A model generated the notes under the pieces. The model was not told the DNA's origin. It worked only from the letters and a program-made list of their open reading frames with translations, and searched no databases. Position numbers and translations under genes: made by a program. From NCBI GenBank assembly GCA_910586985.1, contig CAJUKK010000016.1, positions 1-31,589 on the forward strand: DNA of 31,589 bases, in the 5' to 3' direction. The stretch comes from an uncultured Christensenellaceae bacterium. GTDB taxonomy: Bacteria > Bacillota > Clostridia > Christensenellales > Borkfalkiaceae. This document shows positions 1 to 7,585 of this stretch, in pieces (the stretch's first letter is position 1; each line of letters opens with the position of its first letter).

Positions 1-75
1 TGGCTGGGGTAGCTGGATTTGAACCAACGAATGACGGAGTCAGAGTCCGTTGCCTTACCGCTTGGCGACACCCCA
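1..75 (-). tRNA. tRNA-Gln (anticodon CTG)
   Basis: On the minus strand a full cloverleaf can be folded. The 7-bp acceptor stem pairs TGGGGTG with TACCCCA (one G-U), followed by the discriminator G and an encoded CCA. The anticodon stem ACGGA/TCCGT encloses loop CTCTGAC, which gives anticodon CTG (reads CAG, Gln). The T arm contains GGTTCAAATCC. The encoded CCA coincides with base 1 of the window, so anything downstream, including a terminator, is out of view. Confidence 0.95.
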
Positions 76-96
76 ATTTTTATTTCTTACCCGCAT

Positions 97-125
97 ATTT
101 TATCAAACTTACCAAAATTAATCAA
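97..125 (-). promoter_or_regulatory. Candidate SigA promoter of tRNA-Gln
   Basis: Minus strand: TTGATT (120-125), a 17-bp spacer, then TAAAAT (97-102). This places the transcription start about 15 nt before the tRNA 5' end, as expected for a stable RNA. The surrounding 76-212 region is AT-rich and has no other readable feature. Confidence 0.55.
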
Positions 126-212
126 GCAATTTTAACGGTATTTTAAGAAAATATTTGAATGTCTGAAAATTATTGCATTTCAGAAATAACTTTATTGTGA
201 GATAAAGAGTAT

Positions 213-242
213 TTGACAAAATTTTCTTTAATAACGCAAAAT
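213..242 (+). promoter_or_regulatory. Weak candidate promoter of the PRC-barrel gene
   Basis: A perfect TTGACA (213-218) is followed after 18 bp by CAAAAT (237-242, 4 of 6 matches to TATAAT). A second candidate overlaps it: TTGTCT (249-254), 17 bp, TAACAT (272-277). The TTG of the -35 box is also the first possible start codon of the reading frame, which is one reason not to place the protein start there. Confidence 0.35.
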
Positions 243-296
243 ATTTGTTTGTCTTCTACTCATTTTAAGCATAACATAGGGCAAGAGGTGAAAATT

Positions 297-1070
297 ATGC
301 AGCTTTCAACAATTATTGGAAAACAAATTTTATCTCCTTCCGGAGAACTGCTCGGTTACGTAAAGAACGCGTATTTAAACCGAACTCTTTCAAAACTGAT
401 GATGTTTGTCTGTATCGATGACGATGAGGAAGAATTTTTTCTTGCCTCAAGCAGCGTTGTTTCAATTGGCGACGTTATGATTGCACAAAAGTCACGGGTT
501 TCGTTGCCTGCGGGATTAGTTGTCTGCCCTATCGGTAAACCGGCGTATTCACATCTCGGGCAAGAGTTAGGTGTTGTTTGCGATTATCTTTTTGATGAAG
601 GGACGCCTCCGGTTTTTATACTTGTAAAGGACGGGATTCAGTCACCTCAACCGGCAAACAAGCTTTCGGTCGGTGAAAAAGTCATTGTATATCCCAATGA
701 AAAATTGCGTAAGCCGTCAATTGTAACCAAAAAGGCAAGATCGGGCAACTTGGATACTATTAAAAAACCTGAATTGATGGAAGAGGAAAAACCGCTGAAT
801 TTATCTTTAAATCAGCCGAAACAGGAAGAAAAACCTGTTTCTCAAAAGACGGAGAAAACAGTGGAGTCGTTGCCTGACGTCGAGCGGATTTCTACGAATG
901 TCAATCGGTTTAATTTGCTTGGCAAGCAAGTCAAACGTCCGGTCTATAATAATCAGGGTTTTCCGATTATTGCCGCTGGACAGGTGATTACGGCGGAAAT
1001 ATTAAATCATGCGCGGCGAAATAACAGACTCCTTGAATTGACGGTAAACACGCTGACTAATATTTGGTAA
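297..1070 (+). CDS. PRC-barrel domain protein
   Basis: A 257-residue protein of unknown specific role. Residues 1 to about 70 form a PRC-barrel-like unit (IIGKQILSPSGELLGYV, then FFLASSSVVSIGD). Residues about 80-140 look like a second unit (LGQELGVVCDYLFDEG). A Lys/Glu/Pro-rich linker follows (about 145-205). The last about 50 residues (LLGKQVKRPVYNNQGFPIIA, then AGQVITAEIL) resemble the short 'enduring-state' segment that often accompanies PRC-barrel or HD-GYP proteins. There is no signal peptide or membrane segment, so it is likely cytosolic. PRC barrels occur in RimM and in photosynthetic and sporulation proteins, so function cannot be inferred. Start chosen at ATG 297 because of the AGAGG site at 286-290; the frame is open upstream to TTG 213, but that codon lies in a -35 box. 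A terminator follows, so it is probably monocistronic. Confidence 0.8.
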   Translation: MQLSTIIGKQILSPSGELLGYVKNAYLNRTLSKLMMFVCIDDDEEEFFLASSSVVSIGDVMIAQKSRVSLPAGLVVCPIGKPAYSHLGQELGVVCDYLFDEGTPPVFILVKDGIQSPQPANKLSVGEKVIVYPNEKLRKPSIVTKKARSGNLDTIKKPELMEEEKPLNLSLNQPKQEEKPVSQKTEKTVESLPDVERISTNVNRFNLLGKQVKRPVYNNQGFPIIAAGQVITAEILNHARRNNRLLELTVNTLTNIW

Positions 1071-1118
1071 ATTATGTTGATTATATGATTTTCGTACCTG
1101 TTGTGCTGGTATGAATAC

Positions 1119-1152
1119 AAAACGAGAGTGCGTAATTGCGCGCTCTCGTTTT
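1119..1152. terminator. Rho-independent terminator after the PRC-barrel gene
   Basis: A 14-bp stem (1119-1132 with 1139-1152, one G-U pair) around a 6-nt loop. The stem begins with AAAA and ends with TTTT, so it could work in either direction. It lies 48 bp past the stop codon. Confidence 0.75.
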
Positions 1153-1233
1153 GCGTTTATGGAATATATCACCATGTTTTCAGGTTGTAATTTTGTCAAT
1201 TTGTACATAATACTTATGAAATGTTGAAAACTT

Positions 1234-1262
1234 ATGACAAATTATAAAGAATATGTTATAAT
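1234..1262 (+). promoter_or_regulatory. Strong SigA promoter of the CCCH-repeat gene
   Basis: ATGACA (1234-1239), a 17-bp spacer, TATAAT (1257-1262), with an extended -10 TG at 1254-1255. It sits about 28 bp before the start codon. GGAAG at 1276-1280 is the ribosome binding site, 9 nt before ATG 1290. Confidence 0.8.
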
Positions 1263-1289
1263 ATAAATAAAAAAAGGAAGTAGTAACAA

Positions 1290-3290
1290 ATGATGAAAAG
1301 AGTCGGTTTTGTTATAGGCTTATCGATGTGCGTTGCATTTTTGGGCGGCATAGCGATACACGGCGTTTGCGAAGAAAGTCTGAAATCAGAAGTTGATCAA
1401 GAGGCAACGCGTTTTGCTTCTTGTGCGTTTTACGAGGATGAGTGTACGCATATTAATGCGGTCAGAAGAGAGGCAGTGACTCCGACTTGTACCGAACATG
1501 GAAAAACGGAATATGTGAGATGTTTTGATTGCGGATATGTGTTGTACAGTGAAGAGATCCCGGCATTGGGTCACGAAATGGTTGAAGTGGAAATTTCTGC
1601 TAATTGTGTTGAGTCAGGTTTTGTCGGTAGCCGTTGTATACGTTGCGACTATCGGATTGGAGAAGAACTGCCTGTCTCCGGACATCTTTTTGCAGAAGTT
1701 TACGAGCAACCGACTTGTGAAAAGGATGGGTATGCGGGGAAGATATGTACACAATGCGATTTCAGTGTCGGTGAAATTTTAATACGGACAGGGCATACCG
1801 AGCATCCTTTTGAAGAAGTAACTCCAGACTGTCTGCATGGCGGATTTACCGGCGGGAGTTATTGCGAAGTTTGTAAAAAGGAGCTTACGCCGAGAATTGA
1901 ATTGTCCCCAACGGAACATCGGTATCTGGAAGAAACAATCGAGCCGGATTGTAACAAAAACGGTAAAACGATTTTTACTTGCGAAGTGTGCGGAGATTGT
2001 CGGGAAGAGGAGATCGCGGCGTCAGGACATTTATTTCAAGTTTTAAACAAAATGGAGCCGACGTGCATTGCGGACGGTATAGAGGAGCGCGCATGTGAAA
2101 CGTGCGGTTTGAACGAAATCGAAGTGATTCCGAAATTGGGACACATCTACGGAGAAAAGGTACAAATAAAAGCTCCGAATTGTTCAGAGAGCGGTATTGC
2201 GATTTATTCTTGCGAACGCTGTTCGGTTATTTGTGAAGAGATATTGTCTGAACTCGGACACGCATACGGTGAAGCCGAGCGTAAAGATGCAACATGTACC
2301 GACGGCGGCTTTCTCATGCGTATTTGTGAAATATGCGGTGATGAATGGATCGAAGAAGTATTTCCGGCTCTTGGACATATGTTTGACGATTGGAGCGAAA
2401 CCGCAGTCGCAACTTGTACGGATGGCGGGGAGCTGAAGAGAATGTGCGGAAGTTGTGGTTTGGAAGAAAAGGTCGCTTTGCCGCCTCTCGGTCACAGTTG
2501 GGAAAATTGGAACGAGGTTTTGGCGGCAACTTGTAGTCAAGAAGGAGAGCGCGTCAGAAATTGCTCTGTTTGTGCGGTTATAGAAACGGAAATCGTAGCG
2601 GCGCTTGGGCATGTGTTCGGAGAATGGCAAGAGACAGCGCCCGCGACTTGCACGGAAGAAGGCGTTTTGACGAGATTTTGTATCAGTTGCAGAGAACATA
2701 CCGAAACACGCGTTCTCTCCGCCGCGGGACATATGTATTTTGAGATTATATCTGCAGTTGCACCGACATGTACAATGGACGGAGCCACGTCGGGCGTTCG
2801 TTGTCGGATTTGTCATGCGTGGACGAAAGAACCGGAATCTATATCTGCTTTGGGTCATGCTTGGGGAGAGGGTGAATTAGTTGTTCGGGCAACTTATACA
2901 CAGGCGGGCAAACGTATTTTTACCTGTTCTTCTTGTAACAAATTGATCAATGTGGATATTGCTAAGTTAGAAGGACAGGGCACGTTATTTCTCGAAGCGG
3001 TCGAGCAGGCGAAAAATGCCGCGGACGATGCTTTGCTTTTTAAAACGGAGTATGCGATGAAACTATACGAGAAGGTGGAGTTTCCCGAACTTGTTCAAGA
3101 AGCATATGAAATTCTTACGGCGCTTTATATGCAGGCGAAAGGGTTGCATGAAAACAAGGTGACGGAAAGTAAATCGAGCGCAGTGCGCGTTTGGGGAATT
3201 ATTTTAACGACGACAGGAACGGGTATTTTGTGCGGTATGATATCTGTAGGCGGCGTTCGCCTGATCCGTAAACGCAGACAAAAGAAATAA
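1290..3290 (+). CDS. Secreted, membrane-anchored protein of 13 Cys/His repeats
   Basis: 666 residues. An N-terminal signal peptide (hydrophobic about 5-25) is followed by a long ectodomain built almost only from about 38-residue repeats, each of the form C-x(8-10)-C-x2-C-x(9-14)-H, the His nearly always as GH (examples: CETCGLNEIEVIPKLGH, CGSCGLEEKVALPPLGH). Twelve repeats keep all three Cys and the His; the thirteenth has Tyr for the first Cys and GQ for GH. A helical segment (about 575-635) then leads to one membrane helix (about 637-658) and a basic tail RLIRKRRQKK, so the repeats should face outside. Three Cys and one His per repeat would suit a zinc site; that is inference. Similar short repeats occur in surface proteins of gut Firmicutes, with no function known to me. 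No LPXTG motif. Own promoter; no terminator recognised before fbp. Confidence 0.85.
   Translation: MMKRVGFVIGLSMCVAFLGGIAIHGVCEESLKSEVDQEATRFASCAFYEDECTHINAVRREAVTPTCTEHGKTEYVRCFDCGYVLYSEEIPALGHEMVEVEISANCVESGFVGSRCIRCDYRIGEELPVSGHLFAEVYEQPTCEKDGYAGKICTQCDFSVGEILIRTGHTEHPFEEVTPDCLHGGFTGGSYCEVCKKELTPRIELSPTEHRYLEETIEPDCNKNGKTIFTCEVCGDCREEEIAASGHLFQVLNKMEPTCIADGIEERACETCGLNEIEVIPKLGHIYGEKVQIKAPNCSESGIAIYSCERCSVICEEILSELGHAYGEAERKDATCTDGGFLMRICEICGDEWIEEVFPALGHMFDDWSETAVATCTDGGELKRMCGSCGLEEKVALPPLGHSWENWNEVLAATCSQEGERVRNCSVCAVIETEIVAALGHVFGEWQETAPATCTEEGVLTRFCISCREHTETRVLSAAGHMYFEIISAVAPTCTMDGATSGVRCRICHAWTKEPESISALGHAWGEGELVVRATYTQAGKRIFTCSSCNKLINVDIAKLEGQGTLFLEAVEQAKNAADDALLFKTEYAMKLYEKVEFPELVQEAYEILTALYMQAKGLHENKVTESKSSAVRVWGIILTTTGTGILCGMISVGGVRLIRKRRQKK
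1482..2980 (+). repeat. Thirteen tandem CCCH protein repeats (coding)
   Basis: The repeat block starts with PTCTEHG and ends with the degenerate unit ending LEGQ. Repeats 8-11 share an ATC start and are the most alike (ATCTDGG occurs in two consecutive units). Repeats 2-7 are more diverged. DNA-level identity between units is low, so this is an old protein repeat and not a recent satellite-like expansion. Confidence 0.85.
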
Positions 3291-3381
3291 TTCGTTTATC
3301 AATAATTTTGCGCGGTCTCATGACGGTTTATCGTAAAATAAGTCGGTTTTAAACAAAATCAAACAGAAAGTTAAAGTAGCG

Positions 3382-3410
3382 TTGCTTTTGAGTCTCTTAT
3401 ACGATATAAT
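3382..3410 (+). promoter_or_regulatory. SigA promoter of fbp
   Basis: TTGCTT (3382-3387), a 17-bp spacer, TATAAT (3405-3410). The predicted leader is only about 25 nt and contains AAAAGGAG (3424-3431), 10 nt before the GTG start at 3442. No regulatory structure (for example a cre-like palindrome) was seen at the promoter. Confidence 0.8.
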
Positions 3411-3441
3411 GTAAAAATCCCGTAAAAGGAGAGACGGAACC

Positions 3442-5397
3442 GTGAAACAGGACAGACGCTATTTAGAGAGACTTTCTATACAGTTTCCGACGGAGGGCGC
3501 AGCCGCAACCGAAATTATTAATCTTTCGTCCATTTTAAATTTGCCCAAAGGGACGGAACATTTTATCACCGATATTCACGGCGAATACCAGCCGTTTTTA
3601 CATATTCTGAAGAACGGATCGGGTTCGATCCGGAAAAAGATCGATGAGGAATTTAAAAATTTTCTCTCTGAGAAAGAAAAAAAATCGCTTGCGACGCTCA
3701 TCTATTATCCCGAACAAAAGCTTGCGGAAATTCACCAAACGCAAAAAGATATTGACGAGTGGTACAGGCTGACAATCTATCGTTTGGTGCGCGTCAACCG
3801 CCGTATAGCGTCCAAATATACGCGGTCGCGGGTGCGCAAGATGTTGCCCGAAGATTACGCCTACGTCATAGAAGAACTACTCAATGAAAAAGAGGAGGTT
3901 AAAAATAAAGAGGCGTACTATAACGGTATCATTTCCGCGATCGTTTCGACGCAGAGAGCAAGCCATTTTATTGTTGTGTTCTGCAATTTGATCCGACGCC
4001 TTGCCGTGCAGCGCATCCACGTGCTTGGGGATATCTTTGATCGGGGGCCGGGCGCGCATATCATTCTCGATACGTTGCTCGGATACGACAACGTGGATTT
4101 TACCTGGGGGAATCACGACGTGTGCTGGATGGGCGCGGCGAGCGGAAGTCGTGTCTGCATTGCTTCCGTCGTGCGCATATCCGTGAAATACGGCAATTTT
4201 CATACGATTGAAAACGGCTACGGGATCAATCTGTTGCCGCTTGCCAGGTTTGCAATGGACACTTACACGGACGATCCCTGTTTCTGTTTTCCGATCAGCG
4301 GTTCGCAGGAGTATGAACCGTACGACTTTGAAATGGACAAAAAAATCCATAAGGCGATTACGGTTATACTTTTTAAATTGGAAGGTCAGCTGATTGCCCG
4401 TCATCCCGAATACGGTATGTCGTCGCGGCGATTGCTCGACAAAATTGATTTTTTGTCGCATACGGTGACGATCGACGGAAAACGCTTTCCGCTTGAGGAC
4501 TGTAATTTTCCTACGGTTGATCCGAAAAATCCTTACGAGCTGTCGAATGAAGAAAAGTTTGTGATGGACAAGCTGGTTTACAGTTTTATCAACAGCGAAA
4601 AGTTGCAACGGCATGCCGAATTTCTTTTTTCATGCGGGAGTATGTATCGTGTATATAACGGAAATCTGTTATATCACGGATGCGTTCCGATGGAAGAGGA
4701 CGGTTCGTTTAAAAAAGTGCGCGTGGGCGAAGGCGCGTACGGCGGGAAAGCTCTTTTCGACGTGTTAGAAGAATGGGTGAGAAAGGGTTATTATTCCTCT
4801 GACGTTGCAGAGCGCGAGCTTGGGCAGGACATTATGTGGTTTTTATGGGCAAATGAAAATTCGCCCCTTTACGGAAAGGAGCGGATGGCGACGTTCGAGC
4901 GGTATTTCGTTAAAGACGAAGCTTGCCGGAATGAGGAAAAATGCGCCTATTACAGCTTGCTGGACAATGAAGAAACCATATTCGCAATCATGAAAGAATT
5001 TGGTTTGGACGCGGCAAATCCGGATGCGCACATCATAAACGGGCATATGCCGGTGCATCCGAAAAACGGAGAAACGCCCGTACATTGCAATGGAAAGCTC
5101 TTGATGATCGACGGAGGTATGTCGCGCCCTTATCAACGAGAGACGGGGATTGCGGGATATACGCTCGTCGGCAACTCATACGGACTTAGGCTTGTGGCGT
5201 ACGAACCGTTTATTTCCACAGAGGACGCAATCAAAAACGAAAGCGATATTCATTCGGTCACGGAGGTCGTACAGCTTGCGGACAGGCGGCTGTGCGTAGG
5301 CGATACCGACGAGGGACGGCGTATGAAGGAAAATATCGAAGAGATCAAACAGCTTCTGGAAGCGTATCGCACGGGAGAAATAAAAGAAAAAATCTGA
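3442..5397 (+). CDS. fbp: Fructose-1,6-bisphosphatase, class III
   Basis: 651 residues, the length expected for the Firmicutes class III enzyme. It hydrolyses fructose 1,6-bisphosphate to fructose 6-phosphate in gluconeogenesis. It belongs to the calcineurin-like metallophosphoesterase fold, and the metal motifs are visible: DIHGE at 44-48, GDIFDRGPG from 196, WGNHD at 222-226, and near the C-terminus NGHMPVHPKNGETP followed by DGGMSRPYQ. The start is GTG 3442, supported by a good ribosome binding site and by a frame that begins just before the conserved N-terminal helix. It has its own promoter and terminator and is convergent with mnmG. Nothing is odd or truncated. Confidence 0.97.
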   Translation: MKQDRRYLERLSIQFPTEGAAATEIINLSSILNLPKGTEHFITDIHGEYQPFLHILKNGSGSIRKKIDEEFKNFLSEKEKKSLATLIYYPEQKLAEIHQTQKDIDEWYRLTIYRLVRVNRRIASKYTRSRVRKMLPEDYAYVIEELLNEKEEVKNKEAYYNGIISAIVSTQRASHFIVVFCNLIRRLAVQRIHVLGDIFDRGPGAHIILDTLLGYDNVDFTWGNHDVCWMGAASGSRVCIASVVRISVKYGNFHTIENGYGINLLPLARFAMDTYTDDPCFCFPISGSQEYEPYDFEMDKKIHKAITVILFKLEGQLIARHPEYGMSSRRLLDKIDFLSHTVTIDGKRFPLEDCNFPTVDPKNPYELSNEEKFVMDKLVYSFINSEKLQRHAEFLFSCGSMYRVYNGNLLYHGCVPMEEDGSFKKVRVGEGAYGGKALFDVLEEWVRKGYYSSDVAERELGQDIMWFLWANENSPLYGKERMATFERYFVKDEACRNEEKCAYYSLLDNEETIFAIMKEFGLDAANPDAHIINGHMPVHPKNGETPVHCNGKLLMIDGGMSRPYQRETGIAGYTLVGNSYGLRLVAYEPFISTEDAIKNESDIHSVTEVVQLADRRLCVGDTDEGRRMKENIEEIKQLLEAYRTGEIKEKI

Positions 5398-5405
5398 ATA
5401 TGATT

Positions 5406-5444
5406 ACGCCCGTCGGAAATGCAAAACCGACGGGCGTTGTTTTT
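5406..5444 (+). terminator. fbp terminator
   Basis: An 11-bp GC-rich perfect stem (5406-5416 with 5427-5437), a 10-nt loop, then TGTTTTT. It starts 9 bp past the fbp stop codon and 16 bp before the convergent mnmG stop. No T-run follows on the minus strand, so it probably serves fbp only. Confidence 0.9.
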
Positions 5445-5459
5445 ATGACGTATTTAAAA

Positions 5460-7325
5460 TTATTCGGAGAGAGACAGATAGATCATAAGGACGGCGATAT
5501 CTGCGGGATTGACTCCCGAAATACGCTCCGCCTGTCCCAGATTTAGCGGACGAATGCGGTTCAGCTTTTCCCGAGCCTCAAGTCTCAGTCCGTCGATCTT
5601 TTCGTAGTCGATATCGGGCGGCAGCTGTTTTTCTTCCATCTTTTTTGCTTTGTCGATTTCTTTTTGTCCGATTTCGAGATAGCCGGCGTAACGGATCTGC
5701 GTCTCTGCGCTGAGCAGCACGCTACTGTCCGTATCTTGTAAGATGGAAAATTTTTCTCTGATTGTCGAGAGAGGAATTCCGCGGCGCATGAGATCGGCGT
5801 ACGTAACGCCTCCCGAGAGCGGAGGATAGCCCAGGCTTTCGACAAGTTCGCCGGCGCTCTTTTGTTCGGCGCGCGCGTTTAAAAATGTTACCGTCTCTTC
5901 AATTTCTTTTTTTCGCGCAAGGCATCTTTCCATGCGTTCTTTGGTTGCAAGTCCGCATTCGTATCCGATTTTCGTCAGCCGTATATCGGCGTTGTCCTGA
6001 CGGAGCGAAAGGCGAAATTCCGCGCGCGACGTCATCATGCGGTAGGGTTCGTCCGTTCCTTTTGTTACGAGATCGTCGATCAACACGCCGATATAAGCCT
6101 CGTCCCGCCTTAAAATCAACGGCGGCATATTGCGGAGAGCGAGGGAGGCGTTTAATCCCGCCATGAGTCCCTGCGCGGCAGCCTCTTCGTATCCGCTCGT
6201 ACCGTTGATCTGTCCCGCCGTATACAGACCCTTTATTTGCTTGCTTTCGAGCGTCGGCAGTATATCCAGCGTATCGATACAGTCGTATTCGATCGCGTAG
6301 GCATAGCGGACAATCTCGCACTGCTCGAGTCCTTTCACCGTGCGGTACATTTGTTTTTGCAGATCGTGCGGGAGTGAGGTGGAAAGTCCCTGTACGTAAA
6401 TCTCCGTCGTGTCGCCGCCTTCGGGTTCTAAAAACAATTGGTGACGTTCCTTGTCGCGGAATCGCACGACTTTCGTTTCGATCGAAGGACAGTAGCGCGG
6501 TCCGGCAGAAGAAATGAGTCCGTTATAGAGGGGGGCTCTGTCCAGATTGTTCAAAATAAGTTCGTGCGTCTTTTCGTTGGTGTAGGCGAGATAACAGGGC
6601 GTCTGTTGCGCGGGCAATCCGTCGCTCAAAAAGGAGAAGGGGAAAAGGTCGCTTTCGCCCTCCTGAATCTGCATTTTGGAAAAATCGACGGTGCGTCCGT
6701 CGAGCCGCGCGGGCGTGCCCGTTTTAAAGCGGCGTACGCGGTAGCCGAGCGTGACCAGATTTTGAGTGAGCGCAGTCGCGCGGGCAAATCCGTTCGGCCC
6801 GCTCCTGTTGATATATTCGCCCGTAATCGTTTCCGCATTGAGGTAGACTCCCGTGCATACGATTGCCGCGCGGCAGGAGATAACTCCGCCGTACGTTGTT
6901 TTTACGCCCGTGACGCAACTGTTTTCCGTCAGGATTTCCGCCGCTTCGCCCTGCAGGATTCGTAAGTTCTTCGTATGCTCGAGCGTACGTTTCATCTCGC
7001 GGTGATAGGCGTTTTTATCCGTCTGGGCGCGCAGTGACTGTACAGCCGCGCCCTTGCCGCGGTTGAGCATGCGGATCTGAAGGGCGGTCTTGTCTGCATT
7101 CACGCCCATTTCTCCGCCCAGCGCGTCGATTTCACGCACCAAATGCCCCTTTGCCGTACCGCCGACGGAGGGGTTGCAGGGCATAAAGCCGATGGAATCT
7201 AAGTTGAGGGTAAGCATAACCGTCTGAAAGCCTGTGCGCGCAAGCGCAAGCGCGGCTTCACAGCCTGCATGCCCCGCGCCGATGACGACGACGTCCGCTT
7301 CGCCTTCGGAAAATAAATTTGACAT
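5460..7325 (-). CDS. mnmG: MnmG/GidA, tRNA U34 carboxymethylaminomethyl-modifying enzyme
   Basis: 621 residues from the chosen start. With MnmE it installs the cmnm5 group on U34 of tRNAs, using FAD, NADH, a folate and glycine. The FAD motif GAGHAGCEAA is near residue 16. The conserved CNPSVGG and YCPSIETKVVRF segments carry the two family cysteines. The C-terminal helical region (ERISGVNPADIAVLMIYL) that contacts MnmE and tRNA is intact. The frame is open to a GTG at 7355, but the family normally begins just before the FAD motif, so ATG 7325 is preferred; neither start has a good ribosome binding site. mnmE is not in the window. mnmG follows dnaA on the same strand after 260 bp holding a hairpin-headed element, so co-transcription is uncertain. 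Confidence 0.95.
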   Translation of the reverse strand: MSNLFSEGEADVVVIGAGHAGCEAALALARTGFQTVMLTLNLDSIGFMPCNPSVGGTAKGHLVREIDALGGEMGVNADKTALQIRMLNRGKGAAVQSLRAQTDKNAYHREMKRTLEHTKNLRILQGEAAEILTENSCVTGVKTTYGGVISCRAAIVCTGVYLNAETITGEYINRSGPNGFARATALTQNLVTLGYRVRRFKTGTPARLDGRTVDFSKMQIQEGESDLFPFSFLSDGLPAQQTPCYLAYTNEKTHELILNNLDRAPLYNGLISSAGPRYCPSIETKVVRFRDKERHQLFLEPEGGDTTEIYVQGLSTSLPHDLQKQMYRTVKGLEQCEIVRYAYAIEYDCIDTLDILPTLESKQIKGLYTAGQINGTSGYEEAAAQGLMAGLNASLALRNMPPLILRRDEAYIGVLIDDLVTKGTDEPYRMMTSRAEFRLSLRQDNADIRLTKIGYECGLATKERMERCLARKKEIEETVTFLNARAEQKSAGELVESLGYPPLSGGVTYADLMRRGIPLSTIREKFSILQDTDSSVLLSAETQIRYAGYLEIGQKEIDKAKKMEEKQLPPDIDYEKIDGLRLEAREKLNRIRPLNLGQAERISGVNPADIAVLMIYLSLSE

Positions 7326-7388
7326 AATCGTATGAATAAGAATCCGGATTCTCACGCCTCTGCGGGGCGGAAAATGACGGTTAAAAAT

Positions 7389-7401
7389 TTTTGCCGCAAA
7401 A
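7389..7401. promoter_or_regulatory. 13-bp palindrome upstream of mnmG
   Basis: On the minus strand TTTTGC-G-GCAAAA, a perfect inverted repeat around a central G. It is followed by ATTTTT, giving the 19-mer TTTTGCGGCAAAAATTTTT. The same 19-mer occurs at 12837-12855, also in an intergenic region ahead of a gene. It could be an operator, a very weak terminator, or part of a repeat. Confidence 0.4.
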
Positions 7402-7577
7402 GTATTGCAAAATCATGGTGCAAAGGGAACAGCGTTTTTCTGCGGCATGCCCCGATTTGCCGAAAACATTTGGCTTGTTGTCTCAAGGCGATTTGTCTGT
7501 CCGGCTAAAAGTTGTTAAGAACAAAAAAGAAACTACGCTCGAACGGTTTGTTTTTTCGCTGTAAAACAAATCGTTCG
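7400..7577 (-). repeat. Hairpin-headed intergenic element, copy A
   Basis: This stretch between dnaA and mnmG begins (minus strand) with a 15-bp AT-rich hairpin 9 nt after the dnaA stop. A T-rich motif TTCTTTTTTG follows, then at 7449-7480 a segment that aligns closely with 21875-21908 in the hslV-hslU spacer (shared core AAGCCAAA and TTCGGCAAAT). Similarity to copy B seems to extend, more weakly, towards 7390. Copy C lies at 17640-17711. No reading frame is convincing here. The element may be a structured RNA, a small mobile repeat, or a terminator plus leader. Confidence 0.5.
7540..7577 (-). terminator. Hairpin after dnaA, possible terminator
   Basis: A 15-bp stem (7563-7577 with 7540-7554, one G-U pair) with an 8-nt loop. 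On the minus strand the T-rich run follows about 8 nt after the stem, which is looser than a classic terminator. It is also the head of repeat copy A, so its main role may be different. Confidence 0.5.
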
Positions 7578-7585
7578 AAGTATAA

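Noticed and set aside
2894..2902. TTATACACA, a match to the DnaA-box consensus
   Set aside because: A single box inside a coding repeat of the CCCH protein, with no second box nearby; expected by chance.
7323..7355. GTG 7355 as start of mnmG
   Set aside because: It would add ten residues not expected before the FAD motif. Its purine-rich site is only about 1 nt away. ATG 7325 fits the family better.
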